Shown piece after piece: positions 23,164 through 33,840 of a DNA stretch of 64,000 bases. Below the pieces are notes generated by a model. That model searched no databases and was not told the origin of the DNA. It was given only the letters and a program-made list of their open reading frames with translations. Every line of letters starts with the position of its first letter. The first letter of the stretch is position 1. The position numbers and the translations under genes were made by a program. The DNA comes from Thinopyrum elongatum (lineage: Eukaryota; Streptophyta; Magnoliopsida; Poales; Poaceae), in contig CM022301.1 of NCBI GenBank assembly GCA_011799875.1, positions 326,696,929 through 326,760,928 on the forward strand. Reading direction: 5' to 3'.

Positions 23164-24377
23164 GCCATTGGCTCTTCTGATGTACATATTTTTGACAATG
23201 TATATATTAAACCGGCACCCCTGCTAAAGCAAGGCCTCTGTCGTTTTTTCTTAATGAGTCTTTGGTTACTTGGGGGCTTCCGGCTTATGAGCGAAGTTAT
23301 GATTACCCTTTGAACCGGCTTATAAGCCAACTGAAAAAAAAACTTGGGGGCTTGCTACCCAGGTTAAAGGTACCAAAGAGAGTCTGTTGCAAAATCACAG
23401 CTCAAACATAGGTGCCCCTTGAGCACAGCTCAAAAATATTACTTGGGGGCTCCTTGATTCTAAAGAACAAAGAGTTTGTATAACCCTTGTAATAGGCTTA
23501 AAAGCCAGGCTTGGAAGCCAGCTGTATTCAGCTAAAACCCCGGGTTATCCTGCCTTTTTAAGTAAGCCACTCCGCCTAGGTATTCCTGGAATGACCCGCA
23601 GAACGTTTGACAAGTCAATCTTATACAGACCCTGAACTTGTCAAAGTTAAAACGACGATTGGTTATGTGAGGTCCATCTTATAAGGTTTGTATATAGGTT
23701 TAACTCAGTGGTTGTGCGGCCCGTGAAAGCACTCGATTTTCGGCCTGGCAGCCCATGAAAAGCCTCATTTTTTCGTTTGTTTTATTCCACAGTTTTTGAG
23801 GTTTATTTGATGAGGCTTATAATGCTTTATGATCATAATTCATCCGGTGTTTATTAACCCGGCCTGGCTTTTGACTATAAGTCGCCAGTATGAGATAAGA
23901 TAATATCCGGTGTTTATTAACCCGGCATGGTTTTGTTCATAAGCCAAACAATCTATGATAATTACCAGTGCTCAAAGTTTGGGTTCTCCCCCTTACTACA
24001 CCGGTTTGGTAAACCAACAGTGTGATCAAATATCACAGGTATGATATATTTCAAATTTGGTTATTCTGAAAGTCCAGCCTTGGGTATAAGCTATGTTAGT
24101 TTCCATGGTTTTATATTGGGCGTTATGACCTGTCCAGCGGTAAACCGCCAGGACACTTTTAATCCGTTGCATGCAGGAGCAGATTCCACATTGTTAATAT
24201 TATAAGCATAAGTGACATATCTTAACATGGTGGATTAGCAGTGTCATGCAAAGTAAATATGCACGATGGCATAGCAGAACAAGAGTTTAAGCTAGCCTAT
24301 TACAAGGCGTTTGGTGCCCAAAAGAATAATTGTTTTAACAAGTATTAAAGAAAGCAGCTGCTAAACCGGCCTCCGGT
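23164..24377. other. Convergent 3' region between pol and the antisense gene
   Basis: No ORF of note is present. It contains repeated ACTTGGGGGCT words and two copies of ATCCGGTGTTTATTAACCCG about 62 bp apart (from 23842 and 23904). It serves as the 3' region of both the plus-strand pol and the minus-strand gene. Confidence 0.6.
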
Positions 24378-27300
24378 TTACGAGTCCTGGCCTGGCTGAC
24401 TTGAAGGTGGCGGATCGTCCAGCACCGGTTCATCTTCCTCCTCTCTACCCAGTGGCTGGAAGTCAATGGTGGTCCAATCGATCCCAGTTAAGGCCTTGAA
24501 TGCAGCTTCATCACTTATAAGTATGGAGGGGTCAACATCAGGGGCATAGGTGTGCTTACGAATTGGAGGAATAAGATTTGGAGCATCATAAGTTGGCGCG
24601 TTAACTCTCTTGTTGTTGGCATCATAAATCGACTGATAATGTGAAAGATCGGTTTCTTCAGCCAATTTGCTAGCCAATGGGCGCATTTCCCTCGTCAAGG
24701 CTCTGAGGTCATCATTATTAAACTCTGACCCGTCCTCCTTTATGCTCGGGTAGCCGTTTTGCACATCGGCCGGATCAAGATCAGATATCCAAGCTTTGGC
24801 CCGAGTCAGTGCAGTAAGAGCGCCCGCCCTGGCAGCTGACTTCTTTAGCTCTTCAAACCGTGTAGGCATCATCGCCAGCCTTTCCAACGTCTCCTTGATC
24901 AAGGTTGGGGGCGGTTTATTATGGGAAGCTGTGCAGATAACCCGTTGTACGCCGGTATATAATTGCTCTATAAGTGTATAGGCGGCTTTCAGTTTTTGCC
25001 GCATATCTGAGCCAAGATGAGCAATGCGAGTTCCTGCATCATCAAAAACATCGGTAAACCGGCAGTCTCTTACATAATACATGTTCAAAGCTTATGAAGA
25101 AGTTATTTACCAAATACGGCAGCGGTCATGGCATTTATTTGTTGTTTCAAGCCAGTCAGCTCCTCAGCTACCGGATTAAGGGCAGCCTCAGCATCCTCAG
25201 CCCTCTTCAGCAGAGTTGACTTTTCTGTATCCCAACCTGCCCGCTCGTTCTTAAAGCTCTCCTTCAGTTTTTCCATTGCTGTTAAGGCACTGGTCAGTTC
25301 TTCCTTGGCTTTGGAGGTCTCGGCTTGTTGCGACTTGATATTTTCTTGAAGGTCGGCGATTTGAGATTCCTTCTTGTTAAGATCAGCCTGCAAGAGACAT
25401 GTAATTAATTAGATAGCAGTGCATATTCAAAGTCCCAAGCACATAACAAGTAATATACTTGGCACTTGGGGGCTAATGTCTATTGCTTCTTATAAAAAAA
25501 ATTACAAGTCCCAAGCACATAAACAACTATCAGCTTGATGGTCAACCGGATTATAAAGGTCCTAAGTAAGAATTTTGAGCCTTACAGCATAATTAGTCTC
25601 AACTTAACATATTTGTTAAGTCGACCCTTGGGGGCTACACAGGCGAAATTGAAGAGTTATTATTCTAAAGTCCCGGTTCATATTGACATTATAAACCGGC
25701 CCTTGCGGGCTAGTGGAGTTGATATATATGGTTCTTGAAAGTTTGCAGAACATTCTATTCTTTTATGTCCAGTAAACTTGGCGGCTAAGGGAAGAATATT
25801 TATGCAGAGTTAACAGCATTTACCTCATATCGCTCCTTCATCATGTTCAGTAAACCGACTTCATAATCACGGCTTGTGTGCAAATGGTTTAAAAACCCAG
25901 AATGAATATCTTGGGCGCTGAGGTGGGCATAGCTTTCCAAGTCCACCTTCCACTTGCCCTTGTCAACAGCAGAAAATTCTTCTTTGGCACTATGTTTTGA
26001 CAGAGCAGTGGGGTTGCCTGGGGCTGTACACCCGACACCGGTAACTACAATATCGTCGGCTTTATCATCAGCAGCCTTAGTTGGGCTTGGCGGTTTATCA
26101 GCATGACCCATCGGATCAATTTCCATCTGTTCAACAAAGGTTTCATGATCTTGCGGTGGCGGATCATCAAGTATAGCTTCAGTATTTGGTTCAAACTGTT
26201 CCGGGTTCTTTTCCGGATCAGTTGGTGCGCTGTCATTAGCCGGTTTGTTCAATTTGGCCTTTTTACTGGGTCTGGCCTTGGCTCTGATAGAGACGCAAAT
26301 AACAGGTTAGTATAATGATCAAGCATAAGGTATAAGGGGTTAGTTAAAAATGCTCACCCAGGAACAGTTTTGAGGGTTGGAATTTGTGTCCCTGTGGACT
26401 CGCCAGAGGATGAATGGGAAGTTCCCTGATAGTTTGAATCAAACGGATTAAGAGGTTCTCGGAAATAGCCCGCCTTGGGATAAGATGTGTCAGAAATAGA
26501 AGAGACCTCTGGGCGGCGTTTACGAACTGGCGAGTTCGGTAAACCGGAAGAAGTGACCACATGGCCGCTATGCCGGGTTGTGCGGCGAGCTTCGTGTTGC
26601 TGCTTGTTCAAAAGAAAGTTTGGATCCAAGTAAGCTAGGGGGTGAGAAAATCTTATTTTCCGGCTTGCTTGTCGGGTTTTCTGTGTGGGCAGAGGTTCTG
26701 AACCGGATGAGAGAATAGTTACCTCTATGTCGTTTGCGCGGCTAGCTTCTGCGTCGTCCTGATAAAAATCATCGTCAATGAGATGTATGAAAAAAGAGCC
26801 AAGTGAATCAAGTTCTACCTCTGACTCCGGATTATCATCGTCAATGTTTAACTCGGTAGGCTCGGTGTTTTTCTTCTTAGCGGGCTTCTTGTTGACCTTG
26901 GTCTTGACACGAGGTATTTTGGCCGGTTTATCCTGCGGTTTCTTCTTCCAGAACGAATCATCACCCTGTTTAAAGATTGAAAAAATCATAAGGGAGTATT
27001 AAGAATATGGATTAAAGCAGGAGTGGGGCAATTCTTACAGCTGGCGGTTTATTTGAAGCGCAAAAAGGACTAAGTCCTGTTTTGCTACAGTCGGTCACCG
27101 GTTCATCCAACATCTTCTTGACAGATTCAGTAATTTCAGCATCAGTCAGCTTAATATCAGTGTGGCGTTGAGGGTCTTTCACATCCCCTGTGTACTCACA
27201 CATTAAACCGGAGCGACGGCTTAAAGGCAAAATGCTCCAGGATACCCAGCAACGGACAAAATCAATGCCTGTCAAACCGTTTGCCACAAAGGCTCTGAGC

Positions 27301-27926
27301 TTTGAAAGCTGTGGTGCATATTTGGACCGTTCCTTTGCATTGAGTCTTTGGGGGAATGGATGTGCATCGGTAAGCCGGTGAGCACGGTAACCTGGCAGAG
27401 GATTCTCGCCAGCTGGAGATGTATCTTGGCAATAGAACCAAGTTTGATTCCAATCTTTGGGATGGCTATGATGCTTAGCATGAGGGAAGCTGACGTCTTT
27501 TCTCTTCTGAATTGAAACCCCGCCAAGTTCAGTATTGGGCCCATCCGTAAATTCAGTACGGCGGTTTAAATAGAAGAAATCTCTGAACAGGTCGACTGTG
27601 GGCTCTTCTTGCAGGTAGGCTTCACAAAACACTTGAAAATTGTAAATATTGGACACGGAGTTAGGCCCAATATCTTGAGGGTGAAGTTGGAAGAAGTGAA
27701 GCACGTCACGGAAATTTTTTGATCCGGGAGGGCTGAACCCTCGACTCAGATGATCAAAAAAAATGATCACTTCCCCATCCTTGGGCTCAGGAAGACTTTC
27801 TGGACGGGGGGCTCTCCAGTGGATGTCTTCCTTTTTCGCTAAAGCGCCGGTTGCAACATACCCGTTCAGTTCTTCTTCTATAACCCGGGATTGAACCCAG
27901 TTGCAGGAATAAAAGGATTTGGCCAT
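24378..27926 (-). CDS. Antisense spliced gene of Gypsy element (Transposase_28-like, 962 aa)
   Basis: Coding exons on the minus strand: 27926-27039, 26965-26358, 26283-25824, 25387-25111 and 25033-24378 (stop TAA). All four introns start GT and end AG, phases agree, and the sum is 2889 nt, exactly 963 codons. Exon 1 (296 aa) resembles the 'putative gypsy type transposon' domain (Pfam Transposase_28), with motifs HWRAP, FFDHLSRGFSPPGSKNFRDV, HFFQLHPQDIGPNSV, DWNQTWFYCQD and LSRRSGLMCEYTGD. Exon 2 is Lys-rich (a nuclear-signal-like KKPAKKK) followed by acidic stretches. Exon 4 (92 aa) is almost entirely coiled coil. Exon 5 is helical with an acidic, Pro-rich tail. It has its own TATA box and 5'-leader intron. 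No catalytic motif is seen; despite the Pfam name, evidence for transposase activity is lacking. The exon 4-5 intron (77 nt) is the least certain. Function unknown. Confidence 0.82.
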
Positions 27927-27938
27927 TTATACGATAAC

Positions 27939-28439
27939 CTGGAAAAGATTTGTGCCGGTTTAAGATTCATGCATAATTGTTAAACCGGACAGTGACGTTA
28001 TCAAATTACAAAGACGAGCACTTGGCGGTTTAAGAGGGGACTAATGGTACCTGGCAGGTTATTATTTTCTGAAGTTAAACCGCCTATACGGATATTGAAA
28101 GTATAGATCTGAAGTTGGAAAATGGCTAAGTGATGAAAAACAGGTTTCACAGATTGGTATGCAATTTTGGATCTACCGCGTGTCAGAAAATGAAAATATA
28201 TTCAGACCTAAAATACTGGTACTTGAGAAGTTTATGAAGGTCCAGATCGGATATTTCTACCTAAAAGAGATGCTCTAATGAGGAAAATGGGACTAGGATT
28301 ATTTCCGCACAGGATAAATATCAAGCTTGAATCAAACCTCATGCTACAGCAAAGAACAGGTGAAGAAACAGTGCCGAACCTCCATGAATTTGTTCGAACC
28401 CTAATGAGATCTACGGAGGGGGAAGGAGGAAGAACTTAC
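27939..28439 (-). other. 5'-leader intron of the antisense gene
   Basis: On the minus strand the donor CCTTG|GTAAGTTC is at 28440/28439 and the acceptor CTTTTCCAG|GTTATCG at 27939/27938, 12 bases before the ATG at 27926. It is 501 nt. Inferred from splice consensus only. Confidence 0.65.
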
Positions 28440-28621
28440 CAAGGCTGTTGAACGGCGGAGGCGCGTGAGCAAACTCTGGGCCAAGTCAGGTTGATGCATC
28501 GGCCAAGGGTGATGCAGAGGAGAGGGTCGATGGCGGCGGCTGGACTCGAGAACAGTGCGTCACGAGGAAGACGAGGAAGACGAAGAGGCCGAGGGGGGAA
28601 AGTGAAAAGAACTCCTGGCCC

Positions 28622-28629
28622 TATTTATA
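28622..28629 (-). promoter_or_regulatory. TATA box of the antisense gene
   Basis: The minus strand reads CCTTATAAATAGGGCC. A start about 30 bp downstream gives a leader exon of about 28592-28440 before the intron. It lies in the element's internal region, outside the LTR, so the antisense gene has a promoter independent of the LTRs. Confidence 0.65.
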
Positions 28630-28907
28630 AGGTGAATGGATAAGTGGCATGCGCGGGAATCGAGGAGCTCCAAATTGGATATGTGACAGGGCTGACACCT
28701 CGATTTTCGGAGGTTCATTAAAAAGGAGATGCATATATGATTTCTGGATGTTTATAAAATTAATGACAGGTGATGTCATGGCGGGTTATCGTGATCTCGG
28801 AAGATGACGTCACGGCGAGTTACAAATTTTTGCGAAGGTAATGAAGAGGGAATTTTCCTAAGTGTTGAAGATTGACATGAACAAGTTCAAATCAACCTGG
28901 GGCCTAA

Positions 28908-29434
28908 TGTTGGGGATATAACTATTGAGTATAAACCGCCCAGGAGGGGCCGGGTTATGCTCATAGTGATTTACCTGTATTGAAGCCCATGAAGACATAG
29001 AGGATGGCGACTTACGAAGGAGACTTAATAAGAAAGCCCAAAGGCGAGTTAGGGCCCATAGATGTAAACCGCCATAAGTATATGACTTGTATTGTAAGAT
29101 AGGAAAGAGTGGATACCGAACCTGACACGTTTATGAGCCGGCCGGGATTCTGTGAACCGCCGGGCGTCAACCTATGTATATAAAGGGACAACCCGGCGGC
29201 GGTTTAGGGGAGAACAGATCGAGAGCCAGGTTAAGCGTATTCGCTCCCTGGTCATCGAAACCCTAGCAATACCACCTCAAACTGGATTAGGCCTTCATCT
29301 TCACCGCAAGGGGCCGAACCAGTATAAACTCCCCGTGTCCTTTGTCCTGATTAACCCCTTTAAACTAACCTCATTGCGATGGCTCCACGAGTAAGTCCTC
29401 ACACTAGGACATCTGCCGTGACTATTCCACGACA
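28908..29434 (+). repeat. Gypsy 3' LTR
   Basis: 527 bp, TGTTGGGGATATAAC to ATTCCACGACA. A purine-rich stretch (CCTGGGGCCTAA) lies directly before it. It is followed by the TSD GGTAG at 29435-29439. Confidence 0.92.
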
Positions 29435-29474
29435 GGTAGGGTTTCGGGGGTTTTCTGATCTATCGAATTTTCGT

Positions 29475-31252
29475 GATGGCTAGTCCAGCAAAGGGCAGTG
29501 GATCTCAAGAGTTGGTCGTTGATGATCCCAGTGAACTGATCGGTCGCTTAACCCTTTAGGATGACGAACATGATGATATTGTGTGGGAAGATGAGATCGA
29601 TGCATCGGAGGTAGTTTTGAAAAACGGCCCTCGCGTAGGCAGACTCGGGAGCGATCCGATCTTTCGTCGCCCGGCCTCGCCTCACCCCCCTTACGTCCCT
29701 CGCCGCCACCGGAGACAGCCGCCGGCAAAGCCCACGCGGGCGCCGAGGAAGGTGGCGGCGGGGATCTCGGCGCCTAGATCGATCCCGTGGGCCTGCGGGC
29801 CGGAGTATCGCATCGGTGGCCTGCGGATCCTTGGGCGGCGGCCCTGTCAGCGAGGCGGCGTCGTCCGGCGGCTGACGACGTCTGCAGGCGACGCGGGCCA
29901 GCGTGCTCAGCCGCGCGGGCGGCGGGTCGCTGGTGGAGTCCGGCCGTGGCGTGTTGCTTCGTTGCGTCAGATCTGGAGGTTTCCCTTTCTCCTGCTGCCT
30001 CTCTCGTCGTCCCGGTGGTTTGCGGCTGCAAGCTCCGGTGATGGTGAGCCCTGGTGGTGTACTTTGGGTCCGGAAGAAACCTTGGCCAGTCTGGCCAGCC
30101 CGGCGGCAGCGACGCCCATGGGCGTCACTTTCCTTCATGAAGGCGCATCTGAGGGCCCAATCTACCCACTCCGATCCCCAGGCGGGTGAAAACCTTCAAT
30201 CCTCTTCGGATCCGGCGGCAGCGGCGCTGTTTGCGTCGTGACCTTTCTAGAGGTGTCGTCAGGGGCACTGGGGCTCGGTTGGGAGTGCATAGGATCTGCA
30301 GGTGGAGGGGAGGGGACCAGTGGTAGCTGGTGGTGTTCGCGAAGGAGGAGCGGCGTTGCATCTGACACGTCGACAACGACGGGTCTCAACGGCATGGAGC
30401 AGCGGGGTCTTGCTGCTGGACGTGTGTTGATGGACGAGCGCAGGATGCTGACGTTGTGCTGGCGTCGACGGCAGCTAGACCGGACAAGGTTGATGCGTCA
30501 GTACAGCTCTGAAGATGGAGTGGTGGCAGTTGGCGGCGGCCTCTGAGAGCGCGTCGGACCGATGTGTGCCCCATACCCGGCAAGTGGCTTGGTTTGGGCC
30601 TCATGTCTTAGATGTTAGGCTTGGTTGCTAGGTCTGTTTGGTATTAGACCCGGACTATCAGCATCCCTTCATCAACTAGATAGGAGTAGCGACAGATGTT
30701 GCCTAGACGGTGGTTTCAGACTTACTGCTGTATTTTTTTAAGGTCTTTTGTGAATAATTAATAAAATGGTTGCATGCATCATCCAGTTGCAGAGACCGGG
30801 GGTCTTCCTCCTTTTCTAAAAGAAAAAAAAGTAAGGTCGAATTGGATGGCGCTAGAACGTCTACTAACTTCGAAATCCCTTAGCCATAGTGCCTTGACCG
30901 CTGACATGCGAGCAGCCTGGAATCCTGCGTAGGCAATGGTATGGAGAATAATTAATTAAAATCTGTTCTGGAAAAAGGTAATGCATCAGGGGCCGTGGGA
31001 CTTTTGTGGATATGCCCTAATCCTGGTGGAACACGATGGATTTTAAACCCAGAAAAAGTGAAGTTGGACAGGCTTGAGACTTGGCCTCAAATCCATGGGG
31101 TACCGATGAACAAAGCCTTCCAGGAAGACTTGGCGGGTTGCACAGGAAAAGTACAAGAAGTTCAGGTTACTTTACCGAATGGTTTTGTAGGGGAAGTCAT
31201 TCAGGTGAGAATCAAGCTCGAGGTGAACAAGAAATTAACAAGGGTGGCCTAG
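29475..31252 (+). pseudogene. LINE-type ORF1 (DUF4283-like), broken
   Basis: ATG 29475 opens a frame with an acidic N-terminus (VVDDPSELIGRLTL), an in-frame TAG at about 29559, then DDEHDDIVWEDEIDASEV. A 1.2-kb insert (29622-30830) interrupts it. It resumes at about 30842 with segments resembling DUF4283 / LINE ORF1 RNA-binding domains: SHSALTADMRAAWNPA near 30886, a GPWDF-like segment near 30992, then LETWPQIHGVPMNKAF and VRIKLEVNKKLTRV, ending with TAG 31250-31252. Stops and frameshifts show it is dead. Its leader is cut 40 bp before the ATG by the 13.3-kb Gypsy element. No zinc knuckle or ORF2 follows directly. Confidence 0.7.
29622..30830 (+). mobile_element. Poly(A)-tailed non-LTR insert
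   Basis: A GC-rich 1.2-kb segment splits the DUF4283 ORF. It ends with AATTAATAAAATGG, GCAGAGACCGGGGGTCTTCC, then TTTTCTAAAAGAAAAAAAA (to 30830), a 3' end common in Triticeae non-LTR elements. A possible degenerate 11-bp TSD is GTAGTTTTGAA (29611-29621) versus GTAAGGTCGAA (30831-30841), 7 of 11 matching. I see no RT domain, so it is a truncated or non-autonomous copy. Overlapping GC-rich ORFs are not credible genes. Confidence 0.6.
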
Positions 31253-31305
31253 CTAGGAGTGCATACAATCACTTTGAATTTTTACTTAGCACCTTCACAT
31301 ACAAC

Positions 31306-31468
31306 CAGTGGCGGAGCTTGGGCTGAATTCTTGGAAGGGGGGGGGGGGGGGGGGGCAAACAAAACAATATGTGTTTTGGGCTGATTTTGCTTGAGATAGT
31401 ATTCCAGAAAATTTTCATGGGCTGGGGGGGCAACGGCCCAGGTTGGCCCCTGAGAAGCTCCGCCACTG
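31306..31468. mobile_element. hAT-type MITE (163 bp)
   Basis: Perfect 14-bp terminal inverted repeats CAGTGGCGGAGCTT / AAGCTCCGCCACTG bound the element. The flanking 8-mers CATACAAC (31298-31305) and CGTACTAC (31469-31476) match at 6 of 8 positions, the TSD length of hAT elements. It contains a 19-G run (31337-31355). Confidence 0.8.
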
Positions 31469-31479
31469 CGTACTACAGC

Positions 31480-33840
31480 CTCCGAGGAACATGCCGGCTG
31501 GGAAGAATTTCTTGTTTGTGGGTCAAAAAACACATACTTAAAAAAAACACAAATTGTAGTAGCCCCTGAGACTCAAGCGGCCGACCCGAGGATCAAATCT
31601 TCTTCAGGTAGTAGCTTGTAGGCTGGAAGAAACAACCGATCCGGTAGCCCCGAGACTCATGTCATTTTGCAAAATTGACCCGAGGATCGAATATGTGCTC
31701 CAAAACGTACTTAGAACGAATGGATGTGCAGTAGCCCACGAGACTCATGTCGGGCACCAGTGGCCGACCTAAGGACCAAAATCTCCTTGGGAATTTACAT
31801 CGAACTTATAATTTTTCATGAGAAACATCGACGCGGTAGCCCGCGACTGATGTTGGCTGGAAAAAGGCAACATTAGGATCGAATTTCCCCGAGTTATTAG
31901 GTAACTAAAAGATATGTTGCCTCTTTGTTATGTGCAGTATGCTGGACTGGAGAACCAACGCCTCTCCAAAGAGGTGGAGGTGCTGAAGAAAAGGCTCCTC
32001 GTATTCGAACTCAAGGCTCAGAGCTTAGAGCAGAACATCGGGAATGCCGTCGGTATGTAATCTGCTATCCTATGATATAATGCTTCATAACTTTTCCAGA
32101 TACATACTTGTGTTGACCGCCTTGGCATCTTTATACAGTAGTCCAACATCGGGTGCCCGAGTTGGAGGCTCAAATAGCCACCAGCCAGCTACAAACCCAT
32201 GGAGTCCGGGAGGAATCCCAGAAGATGGTCGCTCAACTTGCCCAAGAGTAAGAGGCGAACCAGGCTGCCAAGGATGTGGCCACCCTCCTCTAGCAAGGCC
32301 TCAATCAACGACAGGAAGTTTATGATAAGCTGCTGGGGGAGAACACCACCTTGGTCGAGGACCTGCAAAAACACGTCTATGACAACAAGGAAGGCCAAGC
32401 TCCGAGCATTGAATGTTTAGGAGGGGGTTAGGCAGGACGGCGAGAACATAGCCGGAAAACGCTACCTACTTCAATGTATTTCGGAAGTCAAGGTTACGCC
32501 AAGCCGACTCAAGTATGGCGTACTTCAGCATTCTTCGATGATCTTCCCAAGAGTGTTGTCCTTGGCCGCCACTTCTATCGGGGAGAGAAATCCTGAGGAT
32601 GTGTGAGACCGAGCCTTCTGGGCTCTGTTCTAGGACGTCTCCCGTCCTATCATCCTTAGGAACTAGAACATGAAGGCGCGCGTTGCCGCGCACGTCTGTC
32701 TTTGAGAACAAAAATGCAGAGAAGCAGAAAAATAATATAGGGCAAAGTTCATGAAAATGTGATATCTAAATTTTACGCAATATTTGTTCAAAGTATGACT
32801 TTCAGTTAGAATTGAGCAAATATGACATACAAGTGCTAATAAGAAGCATGTGGTGATTGGTGCAACGAAGCCAGTGTATAAAACAATACAACACTGATTT
32901 GCACACGCCGACAAAGAATTGTAAATTCAAACGTACATATATATTTGTATAGAAAATAGAGCAATATGATTTCATGCCCCCACATCAAGCTGCACATCAG
33001 ACTTTGTAGGAGCTTGAAGTATCACACATAGTATTTTGATTAAAAAATACAAAAAAAATGAAGAACATAACTACCTTAGCAGTGAGCACGACCCAGGCAG
33101 TTCTACGAATGTGAGACGATGTGAGACCAACGAGATGATGCGTCTAGTACATATTTGAGGTCGCGGACAGAAAAAGATGGGACTGGGATGGATCGGACCC
33201 AAGTTCTCGAAGCCGAATAATCTTCGGGTGTGGAGCAGCTGTCTACAGGGCACTGCGGCTCCATCCATGGCTCCTTTTCTCCTTCAAGATCTTCGCAAGG
33301 AGCTCATCACCATCGCGGCATCGCTGCACCGCCGCCGGCCGCACCGACGGGAACGAGAAGCTTCGGTCGAAGAACACAAAGCCTTGCGATGCAGAGTCAT
33401 CCCCACGCAACCGCGCGGCCCATGTCATTTTGGCCCGATTAGCGACAAGCCGTCCAGGTCAATTTGAGGAGCAGCGGCCCTGTGAGGTTGGGTCAGCCTG
33501 CACGCGCTGTGACGGGCCAGAGAGGCACTGCGGGACGTTCGAGGTACTACCAGTAGATCTGAAGCGTTCGTTAGAGTGATCCTTCGGCTGAGAGCTTCAA
33601 ATCGTTGTGGAGGCTCGTAAGTAGCATCTTACTGTTTCGTAATAAGCTGAAGCAGATCGGCAAGCTTCAGGCGCTTGTCCGGCTCGACATGGAGTTTGTC
33701 TTCGGGGTGTTGTGGCCCAGGGAAGAGCTCCCGGATAACTTCTTCGACCTTGTCGTCCGCCTCCAGGAAGCAGTGCCACGGATCGTCCTGCATCTTTTAA
33801 ATTGGAAACGATTGCTAAACAATGTTGGTGATTAATTATT
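31480..33840 (+). pseudogene. Decayed Gypsy post-pol gene (antisense-gene family), on +
   Basis: Repeated TAGCCC(C)GAGACTCA words (31560-31850) are typical of introns of grass Gypsy accessory genes. An exon-like block at 31940-32052, bounded by TGTGCAG and GTATGT, encodes a coiled coil (LENQRLSKEVEVLKKRL). A second block (about 32139-32400) is also coiled coil but holds two stops. A third (about 33600-33790) reads LWRLVSSILL...LVRLDMEFVFGVLWPREELPD, like the C-terminal exon of these proteins, analogous to exon 5 of the 24378-27926 gene. The N-terminal domain is absent and the frame is broken. The middle (32670-33590) is not recognisable and may be an insertion. Confidence 0.55.
32670..33590. 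other. Unassigned segment within the decayed Gypsy gene
   Basis: It starts with a GC-rich AAGGCGCGCGTTGCCGCGC word, then AT-rich DNA to 33060 and GC-rich DNA to 33590. I see no domain, long ORF or clear terminal repeats. It may be an insertion, since coding-like blocks of the surrounding relic lie on both sides. Confidence 0.3.

Larger units (their letters stand above)
16086..29434 (+). mobile_element. Complete Gypsy retrotransposon with antisense gene (13.3 kb)
   Basis: LTRs at 16086-16619 and 28908-29434 flank gag-pol on + (16708-23163) and a spliced gene on - (27926-24378). The element is bounded by the 5-bp TSD GGTAG. Domain order is gag, protease, RT, RNase H, integrase, as in Gypsy; no chromodomain follows integrase, so it fits the Tat-type branch, in which accessory or antisense genes after pol are known. 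By eye the LTRs differ at about 19 positions plus one 7-bp indel (about 3.6%). At the commonly used 1.3e-8 substitutions per site per year that is roughly 1.4 million years. The 5' LTR starts TATTGGGG where the 3' one starts TGTTGGGG. Confidence 0.93.

Noticed and set aside
29548..30546. Several overlapping ORFs of 80-200 codons on both strands
   Set aside because: The GC-rich poly(A)-tailed insert keeps many frames open; none shows a domain.
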